From: Capillidium heterosporum
Lineage: Eukaryota > Entomophthoromycota > Entomophthoromycetes > Entomophthorales > Capillidiaceae
Reading direction: 5' to 3'
Length of the DNA: 64,000 nt
Assembly (NCBI GenBank): GCA_016630905.1
Contig: WBMQ01000007.1
Coordinates: 558,001-622,000 of the forward strand
The notes under the pieces were generated by a model. That model ran no database searches. It was given only the letters and a program-made list of their open reading frames with translations, and was not told the DNA's origin. This document shows positions 55,562 to 64,000 of the stretch, one piece after another. A program made the translations under genes and the position numbers. Each line of letters opens with the position of its first letter. The first letter of the stretch is position 1.

Positions 55562-56183
55562 TACTCTCCAAACAGGCGTTGCACACGCTTCAATACCGAA
55601 TCTTTACTAGGATCTACATAGGTACAGAAAATAGAACCGTCAACAATAAATACTAAAATTAAAATTTACCGTAAGGATGGTCTTTACTAGGGATCTCCAA
55701 CAAGGCAGGGAAGGCTTGGTGGTAATTGTCGATAATGCCCCGAATCTCTTCAGCCACCTACATTATTTAAAAAAACATGTTTTAATTTTTGAAAGGTAGA
55801 ATAGGGTAAATTACATGCTGGTTGATAAGTACAATAGCGATATCTTTACGGGAAGTAAAGTTATTGAAGGTTTGTTCGATGGTAGCTAGCTCGGTTTCTA
55901 TTTATTAAAAGAAAAGAATTTAAGGTTAGTAAAAATAGGAAATGATAGAAAAGGAAAAGTAGGGGATAAATTTTACTTGAGTCTACGACTAAGAAGTTGG
56001 AATTCTGCTTGGTATCTACGTGACCTACCCCAGCTAATAATAGACCGGTAACGGTATCCTATAAATGTAAAAGAATGAAATTGTTAAGCTGAAAAGATTG
56101 TGGTATATGGTAAAAGTTACTTCATCACCAATAACTGCTAAAAAGGTTCTACTCTTCTGGTTGCCTTGTAAATTTTCACCCAT
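55562..56183 (-). CDS. VMA7: V-type ATPase subunit F (Vma7), four exons
   Basis: Stalk subunit of the V1 sector of the vacuolar proton pump. The start at 56183 gives [20 protein letters not shown]. Exon 2 has [20 protein letters not shown] and NFLVVDS. Exon 3 has [20 protein letters not shown] and VLINQH. The last exon has [20 protein letters not shown] and [20 protein letters not shown], ending QRLFGE at 55562. The IGDEDTVTGFLL-like start and the EIPSKxHPYD motif are diagnostic. About 120 residues, the normal length; the introns are 45-65 nt. It is divergent from the RAD51-family gene. Confidence 0.96.
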
Positions 56184-56680
56184 CTTTTATCGGCTGTTGT
56201 GTTTTGTTTCCTCTAAAAGCTGGAGCTTATCGACAGGTGTACATTACTTGTAGTTGGAATGATGCCTGTAAAAGCGATCTGCATTTGATTTGCAGTTTGC
56301 TTTAGGGCTTACCATAGAATTCATGTGTAGAGGTAAGTTATTGATTAGAGGAAGCGATGCTGCAAATCCAGCTTTCTAAAATGGAGCCTTGGTACCTATT
56401 GGTGTGAATTTTATCCGATTTACCCTATTCCTTTATAGGGCTTGGAATGATGAGTTCTCAGAATGGTTCAATGATAGCTAATAACTCTTTAGCATTGAGT
56501 GGTGGCTTTAAATTGCACCTCAGACAAAGCACCTTCAGGTTTAATTTTTGCTTTATATAACTACGTCCCAAAGTGAAACTAAGGTTTTCAATCAGCTCAA
56601 AGTCCAAGCCCACCCAAAAGCTCAAGGGAGTAGCGTATAACTGGAATAAAGACGACAAATAGCAACAGAACGATAGAAAT
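56184..56680. other. Spacer between divergent genes
   Basis: About 500 bp between VMA7 and the RAD51-family start. A minus-strand frame (56458-56808) runs through it and over the next gene; it is treated as a shadow (see rejected items). Confidence 0.4.
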
Positions 56681-58202
56681 ATGGAAGAAACTAATATTGA
56701 CAGGGCTAGCAAAACTAGGAAAGTCTTAAATTTTAGCAGTGAAAGTTTTGTAAATGTTAACCAAGATACACGTAATAAATTTAAAGTCAAGGGGTTTACC
56801 AACACCAACCAACTGTTCTTTGACGATAGGAAAGAGATAAGGGAGACGAAGGAAACAGAAGAGTTTATAAATTACTTGGGATTATCAAAGGAACAGTTTA
56901 CCAGTTTAAGATTGAACTGTACCGATACCAGCAAAATTAATTTTACAACTGGTAGCGAGCTATTCAAAAGTAATTTTTAGACTTCCATACCTCTTTTAAA
57001 CTTTATCTTTTATTATTATTAGAAGTTAAAGAGTTGGAAGCTAACGTTCAAGTGAAAAGTTTAAATGATAAAGTGGATAGTTTGTTTTCAAATGGTAAAG
57101 TAGATGAAATTGGATTTCCAGTTGGTAGCATAACGCAACTTGAAGGGTTTGGTGGTTCAGGAAAGACGTTGTTTTGGTAGTGTTTTTAATTTTTAAATTC
57201 TAATTCTTATTTATACAACAATGTAGTTTACAGCTAGCTTTAAACTTTATAAAAGATGAATTTGAAACTCCAAATGAAGATACTATCGACGCACTTTATA
57301 TAGGTAAAAGTCTAGTATATTTTGTGCTAAAATTTGGTTCTTTTAAATAATAGATTGTGAAGGCAGCTTACCTATTATTATTAATGGTTTTGTAAAAGGT
57401 AAAAGTCTAATTATTTTGAATACTGATAGATTTATCTTACATAGATGAGGAAAGGAGACGAAAGTTAAAAAAGGTAGAGTACCTTAGAGTTTTCCAGCTG
57501 GTTCATCTTGTCACCATCTTAAATGAAATCTATAAAAAGCTTCAAAATCGATACAAGCATGTAAGATAGAGATCTTATTTTTACTAAATAGATATATTTA
57601 GGTTAAAATCTTGGTGATTGATGGGTTGACTAACCTAGAATTGAACTGTTTGGAAAATCGAGCTCAACTTATCAATCAAACCATCGATTTAATTCAAAAT
57701 TTATGTTTACAATTTAAGTTGACGGTAATTTGATGTATTTTATCTATTGTTTTTAAAAAGTAATATTTTAGATGGTATTTACAACTCGAGCATCCAATAC
57801 AAAATATAAGAAAGGTATACATTAAGATATTAATTTCATTTTAATTATAAGGATCTTTTAAATAGTTGATCGTTGGGAGAAGCTACCTCATCACAAACTG
57901 AAGCTGGTTGTAGACAATCAAAAGCTGAGGTACATCCAACTAGTTAGATCCAATATCTACTCAAACAAGGTTGTGCCTCAAATTTTAAATGTAAAGTTTT
58001 TCAAAAGAAGTTTTTGTATTAACATGTATATATTTTTATTTAACGGCTGTAGGAATATGGGTTCGAGTCAGGCATCCATACCTGTGATTTTATTTCCAAG
58101 AGAGAAAAGGAACGAGAAGCTGACTTTGAAATTCCAATCGTAGTCCACTCTTCCCCTACTGCCAATAGCTATCACCCCTCCCCTAGTCTACCTTCCGAAT
58201 AG
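56681..58202 (+). CDS. RAD51/RecA-family DNA repair paralogue, many short exons
   Basis: Probable homologous-recombination accessory ATPase (RAD51C/XRCC3/RAD55-57 group). Exon 1 (56681 to about 56957) starts MEETNIDRASKTRKVLNFSS and ends SELFKS. The next exon contains VDEIGFPVGSITQLEGFGGS then GKTLF: a Walker A motif GFGGSGKT in the usual TQLxG context. ALYIDCEGSLPI matches the IDTEGxF strand after it. Later exons have RVFQLVHLVTIL, Walker B VKILVIDGLTNLEL, MVFTTRASNTKYKK and the ending of the core with LVRSNI, then a Ser/Pro-rich tail with a stop at 58202. Paralogue identity could not be settled by eye. About eight introns; some junctions were only roughly placed. It converges on the C2 gene, 35 bp away. 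Confidence 0.8.
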
Positions 58203-58237
58203 CGCGTTTCGATTAAACTATACACTTGGTTATAAAA

Positions 58238-59538
58238 TTAAATCTTCAAAATCATCTTGACGTCGGTCAACGAGTTGTTGGGATCTTTAGACTCTATCGA
58301 ATCTATAGAGTGGGCTGATAATGGTATCTGATAGTTGAACGTATTGACACTGTTAGCCGACTGCGGTATTGGGTAGTGGAAATCCAACTTACCATCAGTA
58401 ACGATTTCTATAGGGGGGAGTTGAACCAACTTGGATTTCGATAGCTTCTGGTGCTTGTCGATAGCATTATTTAATTTAAATACTTGATGGTTGGAGCTGT
58501 TGAGATTGATCAGTCCTTTAGCATCGAATCCTTCCTCCTCTTCGAACTCCTCTTCTTCGTTCACATGGTGATGGTGCCGTAGCTGTGATGAGTGGTTTTC
58601 ATTCAGCTTCATAGGTTTGAAGATTTCCGACAATTGGTTGTCACTCCGTTCAATGAATATAGGAACCTCCTTACCTTCCCTGTTCTGAGTCAATCGGTAC
58701 AGTGGCGACCTTATTACTTTCTCGGTCGTTGATTCGAATTTGGATTTGTTTGTACCTTCGTCATCAATTTGGATATCTCTACTGAGGTAGGAGTTTGGGC
58801 TGAAGGAGGGTATGTAGTTGGAGTTGGGGGAAGTGGTGAAAGATGAGTTGGACCTTGGATCCCGTCTCAACAACCCCTTTTCCATATCTACCTCCAAATT
58901 GTGATTGGTTTGTTTCTTGACTGGCTTGCCGTAGGGGATTAATCCTACCAGAGTGTACCCCTTCAGCTGGATGTGGAGGATGAGGCAGCTGAGGATGGCT
59001 AGAAATCCTATAGACATCAAAGCTATGTTTACAATATCGAAGCCTATCGTCATCAAAGTTAACCTAATAAAGTTTTGGAAGGTGGGTTAGTACTTTTTGA
59101 TGCATATGTGTGTAGGCACTTACATCAGGTAGGCTGTTTTATATAGTTAAATAGTGATTAGTATAGTTTCACTAACGTATAGTGCTTACTTAAACTTCGG
59201 CCTAATGGACGCATGAGAAAGGGAGCTTTGGATTGGAAGAACTGGTCGAGGGCTTGGAACTCTAGTGCCAGCAACGTTATGGAACCTACACTATTGAAAA
59301 TAAATTTATTAGTTATAAATCATGAGAATACAAATAATATTTACATCCCGTATATGGTTATTGTGATTAAGTTTACTACCGCCAAGTAAGGTGTCCCGTC
59401 AAACAAGGTGGCTACTATCAGTGCTCGAAATCCGGCTGCTGATAGTTGGATAAGGTTTTTGGTAACTAAAGTTAATAGCGCCACTATAACTAGGAAGTTG
59501 AGGGTGGAAAAGAGGAAGTGGAGCTTGTTGGTGTACAT
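58238..59538 (-). CDS. Membrane protein with long acidic tail, copy C2
   Basis: Paralogue of C1 at 51687. Exons on the minus strand: 59345-59538, 59190-59290 (101 nt), 59124-59133 (10 nt) and 58238-59063. They read MYTNKLHFLFSTLNFLVIVA as helix 1, then AALIVATLFDGT-like residues and IYG; VGSITLLALEFQALDQFFQS and APFLMRPLGRSLS; the micro-exon TYLM; then LTLMTIGFDIVNIALMSIGF as a further helix and LKGYTLVGLIPYGKP. A cytosolic tail of about 230 residues follows with SNSSFTTSPNSNYIPSFSP, a His-rich patch, an acidic run (EEEEFEEEEG) and the ending DVKMILKI. Helix order, exon 2 length and splice phases match C1. The function is unknown; about four membrane helices are predicted by eye. Confidence 0.65.
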
Positions 59539-61128
59539 ATGTTGAGTTTTGTAAATAGATAAATTTCGAAAAATTGATCAAGGTTCGTTAAGTCGATAAT
59601 AGTATAAGTAATTTTTGGTACAAGATAGTGAGTGTTAGTCGATAAAAGAGGTATGAAGAACAAAGGGGTAAAAAGAAGATCTATTCAAAATAAAACAAAA
59701 TACTTCTTTTTAACAAAAGAGAGCAAAGACGGTTGTAAAAGCTGGGTAGCTTTTAGATGTGACTATTATATAGAAAGCATGTTTTAACTGTAGCATCATG
59801 GTCTTTCAAATGTTTCTTTGTCGTCGATATAAGAAATATGCTATATTTAAAGTAGATTTCGGTTAAAAGATATATATTGGGATTTCCATATTTAATAGTA
59901 AAGAATAGTCGAATGTTCACTTGTAATTGTAATGTAGTAGAAACTGCACATTTCTTTCGGTTTAAAAAAATATGTATAACTAGGGATTAGAGTGGGAAGT
60001 TCAACCGAAATATTGGAGTTTGGGAGGTCGAATAGATATCTATTAGTACGGGATTTATATTGGGATATCTCAAGCTTGAACAATATATAATTTCCAGCTT
60101 CCGAGGTTTGGTTTGGTATGGGAAAGGATGGTAAAGGTAGTGATAATTTAGCTACATCAACACATTCATATTTCTTTTGTCTCAAGATTATTCCCAACGA
60201 CACAGATACTATTCCATCTACCTTTTATAATTGGTAACTAAATATAGGATCCTACCTATCCACTTTTAATTTGCAATTTTTTATAAACGGTGCAATTTTA
60301 ACATCCATATTATATTGAAGCATCTAATATTTCGATGTTGAAATTGAAAGGGATACCCCAGTCTGATATACAAATTGGCAATTTTTATAAAACTTATATC
60401 ACTCCATAATTTGGAATTTAATTTTTGGATCCTCTATACCTGTCGATATTCCAATGAAACTTTAAATAATATATATATTGCATTTTTTTGAGAATTTAAT
60501 TAGATGTGTAGCTGTAGGTAGTAGGTTTTAAAACTTGGTAAAGTATAGATATAGTTTAAGTTGGTCCTTGGATCTAATATTTATGAGATTTGCAAATAAA
60601 TTTATAAGTTTGCCATATAGAAAGTAGAGCAACTACAAGTAGATGTATATTGATTTCCTTTGCATTTTTAGCTTTATAATACGTTGATATATGTATGTAG
60701 TTTGATAAAGAATTGAAAATACTAAGATGGATTTGAATTGGCACATAAAGCTTAATTTAATACGTACAATTTTATCAGAAGTTAAAGGATTTCTCAACTT
60801 TTGATATGGGCATTTTAAAAGTGCTTAAATTCATCAGCAAAGTATCATAAATTATAAAATCCATAACATAGATTTGAAACAAAGCTTTCTATATAAGGTT
60901 GAATGAACTTATGACATTAGTTTTTCCATCGCAGATTTGTTGTAGTGCGATTTAAGACCAACTTCACACTACCTTTTGAGCTTCTCAGCTTAAGGTCTAA
61001 TACCCAACCAATTGGTTTCTCGAACACCAAACGTCACCAACTTTATTTAAGGAGCCTCAAAACTAAACTTGAATTTGTTGCTTGAAACTTTTCACTGAAA
61101 GAGCAAGATAAAGGGTTCAAGAGTAGCC
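59539..61128. other. Spacer with one doubtful small frame
   Basis: About 1.6 kb. A minus-strand frame of 103 codons (59892-60203, with SLPLPSFPIPNQTSEAGNYI) lacks a promoter and relatives and may be chance. No other feature was seen. Confidence 0.4.
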
Positions 61129-61944
61129 ATGGGTAGAGGTCTACTTATAGTATTGGAGGGATGCGATCGTGTCGGAAAAAGTTCTCAAGTTGAATATATC
61201 AAAGAGTACCTTTTAACTAAAGGACAAAAAGTAGAAACGTGGAAGTTTCCAGGTAAATTTATTTATATCCTTATCTAATTTAAAGCTAATGCTAAATTTC
61301 TTTTTTATTTTGCTTTAAACAGATAGGACTACCGACCTAGGTAAGACTATCGACAGGTACCTCAAAGGCCAGCAACAAGTCAACATAAATTCTATCCATC
61401 TACTATTCTCAGCCAATCGATGGGAAGCTTTAGAAAATATGAAGTCAAAGTTAAACCAAGGCATTTCCTTAGTAGTCGATAGGTATGCCTACTCGGGAGT
61501 CGCCTATACGAGTGCCAAAGTAAACTTAATTCTTTTTTTTTCTCCTTTTTAAGGCATCGTGCTGAACTTTTTTAAAATAGGGACTCGATTTGGAATGGTG
61601 TAAAAGTTGTGATAAAGGTCTGTTAACTCCCGATCTGGTTATCTACTTGGACTTGGACCCTACCAAATTGGAAAAGCGACAAGGTTTCGGAGAAGAAATC
61701 TACGAAAGTACCCAATTTCAAAGCTTAGTTTATCAACAATTTAATAAGCTGAAGGAAGATAGTTGGGAGGTAAATTAATTGCAGGATATTTTTGGACTAT
61801 GATCTTAATACGTTTTTATTTTCAACTTATTAGGTTATAGATGCCAGCCAAACTAAGGAACAGGTGTTTGAAAGTATTCAAAAAGTTTTGGACAAAAAGC
61901 TGATGGAGAAGTCAGGAGAGTTGAAATTGAACCTTTGGCTGTAA
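61129..61944 (+). CDS. CDC8: Thymidylate kinase, four exons
   Basis: Phosphorylates dTMP to dTDP for DNA synthesis. Exon 1 starts MGRGLLIVLEGCDRVGKSSQ, the P-loop with the DRxGKS form of eukaryotic enzymes, and ends WKFP. Exon 2 continues DRTTDLGKTIDRYLKGQQQV, LLFSANRWEALENMK and VVDRYAYSGVAYTSAK, whose Asp-Arg-Tyr binds the nucleotide base and sugar. Exon 3 has GLDLEWCKSCDKGLLTPDLV, IYLDLDP and RQGFGEEIYES, the lid region. Exon 4 reads VIDASQTKEQVFESI and ends LKLNLWL at 61944. The length of about 215 residues is normal. All three introns agree in phase. Confidence 0.96.
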
Positions 61945-62029
61945 AGTAAAATTAATTTTGAAAAACCAAGATGTTTTTGGAGGATATTTGTGTTTATTAG
62001 TGTACCTATGACTTATTTTTATAAGTTTT

Positions 62030-64000
62030 TTACCCACTTATTTCACCTAATTTGATTACCGACACCAAACTTCCTCTTGGTTTCTTCTTACCATCTTTCT
62101 TTAACCTATCGATCACATCCCCTTTAGGAGTACTACCTCTTATACTATCGAATCCCTCTTCCTTTCTCACTTGATCAGTTATCCAACTTGTACGGTAATG
62201 AACCTCGTCTCCCCAATCTACTTTCAACTTTTGGTGTAGGCTCAGGTACTTGGGTCTTGAACTTTACCATCTCGACACCCAAGTTGGGGGAGTTGGGGTT
62301 CAAATCAAAGAGCTCGTTAGCTTGTAGGATGGGTGATTTGGATTTGGGAACTGAACCAACAAGTGAGGAGAATTCCGGTTCAGAAATAGGGGGGGAGGTG
62401 GATGGGAGCATAGTATCAGATGAGATTATTCTAGAGCTTCGACTGCTTTGTAGGAGACCTATAGGTATATCTTCACTGCTGACTTCCGATACCCTATCCA
62501 GCTCCTTCTCATCAATGCTTTCAACCTCGATATCAGCATCCTGAGTTGACTTTTGAAGATTTTCAACTTCGGTGAATCCTTTAACGAGATCCAAGAATAT
62601 CTTTCCACCATTTACCAACACCGGCTCCACCGTGTCTTTGACTATTGAGGTCGTGGTGTAGACGGGCAGTTGCCTTGCAATGTTTGCTGCGTTGGAGAAT
62701 AGACTTGGACGTCTACCTTTTGAAGGTAGCTTCTCTGGTTGAATAACCTCTGTATTATCTCCTCTAGGCTCGAAGTTGGATGAGATAGGTAGAGTTGATT
62801 CCTCTTTGCTTTCGATTTCTCGTTGAACTTGGTTAATAACAGTGGATGGACTTACGACGGTTAGGTGATAGGATCGGTGCCACGACTTCATCTTGTACCA
62901 AAGTCGTGTGGAAGGTGAGTGGACGAGTGGGAGCGCCTTTTGGCTTTCTAGAGGGGGGTCTGGGATTGATGGCTAGTGGAATGACCTCCGATGTAGTCAC
63001 CTTAGCTGTGTCATACTGGGGTAAAAACATCGGTGACTTTGGTCGTTCATCTCTATTATTTGCTGATTGGGTCGTAGAAAGAGTAAGTGGAGCTATTACA
63101 TCCTCCTTAGCATTTATTTCCTGTTGGAGATCACTTACAACGCCCATGGATTTGGGTCGGTTGAACGCAAGCATCGGTTCTATGACTTCATCCTGTATCG
63201 AGGCTGCATGAAAAGTGAATGGACGATTTGGAGTACGTACCAGTTTACTAAAGGGACCTTTGTTCTTGCTAACTAGGGGGGTGCCATCCGACTCTGTCAG
63301 CTCGATTGTGTCATACTGAAGTACAGTAGTTGGTGATTTCGGTCGTTCAACTGTAGTATCGGTTAGTTCTACTGGAGGTTGAACTTTCTCTTCATTCTTG
63401 GCATCTATTTCCCGTTGGATTTCGCGAACAACGTCCATGGACTTACGTCGGTTGGACAAAAGTATCGGCTCCATAACTTCGTCCTGTACCTCAGCCATGT
63501 GGAAAGTTAGGGGGACGGTTGGGGGCGCCTAATGGCTTGAGGAATGGGACTCGATTCTTGACGACCAAGGGGATGACCTCCGGGGTCGTCACCTCAGTTG
63601 TGTTGTAGGTAGGTATTTTGATAGGCGACTTTGGCCGTGTGGTAGGAATCCTTTTTTCCTCATCCTTCAGTTCAAATTCACCATTGCTAGTAACGACAGC
63701 TTTTGAAATCATCTTTGCTCTTTGGGATCCTTGGACGATTCGGGGCGTTCGATAAGAATCTTTTGGTTTACGTCCTTGAGAATCAGTGGGTTACTGTCAG
63801 CGATGGTCATCTTTTGAGGCTTTATGCTGGATAGGGCGGTAGGTGATTTGGATAGCTCGATAAACAACTTTTGAGTATTCTCTTTAGCCAGTTGGGAGCT
63901 ACTGTCATTGCGCTTAAACCTCGACTTTCGATTGTTGGACACTATCGTAAGGGATTCCGGTTTCTCTATCAAAATCTGGTGATCGGCATCCTTGAGTACA
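62030..64000 (-). CDS. Repeat-containing low-complexity protein, partial, frame breaks
   Basis: 3' part of a gene or pseudogene that enters from beyond the right edge. It has three units of about 100 residues with the pattern RPKSP..YDT..T..EVIPL, then APNRPLTFH..VQDEV, then EPIL..NRRKSM, then QREIDAK. A non-repeat region with SLFSNAANIARQLPVYTT and VEPVLVNGGKIFLDLVKGF follows, then a Ser-rich end. The frame breaks near 63712, at 63510-63514 (five G; four restore the frame), at 62841 (one extra base relative to other units) and near 62175. The first break can be explained by a GTAAAC to AG intron of 62 nt, and others might be; the second best fits an indel. No family was recognised. The Pro/Lys/Glu-rich composition suggests an intrinsically disordered protein. 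Confidence 0.55.
62830..63655 (-). repeat. Three tandem repeat units of about 300 bp inside the coding region
   Basis: Unit boundaries fall roughly at 63655-63350, 63349-63050 and 63049-62830, with the last unit truncated. Landmarks recur about 300 nt apart on the plus strand: GTCATACTG at about 63011 and 63309, and TTTCGGTCGTTC or TTTGGTCGTTC at about 63040 and 63337. Each unit encodes RPKSP, QDEV and NRR(P)KSM blocks. Units differ at many bases, so the duplication is not recent. Confidence 0.75.

Noticed and set aside
56458-56808. Minus-strand frame of 116 codons between VMA7 and the RAD51-family gene
   Set aside because: It overlaps the first exon of the RAD51-family gene in antisense, has no start context or recognisable homology, and its first half is simply the complement of a real exon.
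59892-60203. Minus-strand frame of 103 codons
   Set aside because: No TATA box, intron signals or known family; borderline length for a chance frame in this composition.

Overview
The window is nuclear DNA from an intron-rich, AT-rich fungus. Several genes are fungal or general eukaryotic housekeeping genes. Introns are GT-AG and mostly about 30-60 nt, coding DNA is much more GC-rich than the spacers, and many promoters carry a TATA box about 45-55 bp before the start codon. There are no operons, Shine-Dalgarno sites, CRISPR arrays, rRNA or convincing tRNAs. The mix of a MATH/BTB-like family, an F-box/LRR protein, an SMPD4-like protein and a CRIPT protein suggests an early-diverging (zygomycete-grade) lineage rather than a budding yeast. 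That placement is inference.

Left third (1-36.4 kb), mainly conserved genes: a SNAP-25/Sec9 SNARE with a decayed copy beside it; homogentisate dioxygenase; a ChaC gamma-glutamylcyclotransferase; a decayed tandem array of a membrane-protein family; HSP90; an F-box/LRR protein; CRIPT; a DUF1295 membrane protein; a decayed unassigned gene; dihydroxyacetone kinase; ribosomal protein eS25; a PER1/PGAP3 GPI-remodelling protein; a DTWD1-type tRNA modification enzyme; an MCFD2-like EF-hand protein; a Grc3/NOL9 polynucleotide kinase; an SMPD4-like protein; and a membrane-anchored M1 aminopeptidase. Neighbours are often divergent with short shared promoters, or convergent.

Middle (36.6-54.7 kb), a lineage-specific cluster. 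Three intact MATH-like/BTB genes and one BTB pseudogene are interspersed with three copies of an unrecognised membrane protein family of about 220 residues (here '4TM'). A small Asn-rich secreted-type gene lies between them, and a third family (51.7 kb) has a paralogue at 59 kb. All intact BTB and 4TM genes lie on the plus strand, and some upstream spacers are recognisably duplicated. This is the part most likely to be undescribed.

Right part (55.5-64 kb): V-ATPase subunit F, a RAD51/RecA-family paralogue, the second copy of the third membrane family, thymidylate kinase, and the end of a gene with about 100-residue repeats that runs off the right edge.

Three otherwise well-conserved reading frames (the SNARE, the aminopeptidase, the repeat protein) contain apparent single-base frameshifts. 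Two of the sites are in homopolymers, so assembly errors must be weighed against real pseudogenes. All exon structures were worked out by eye from splice consensus, reading phase and family conservation.
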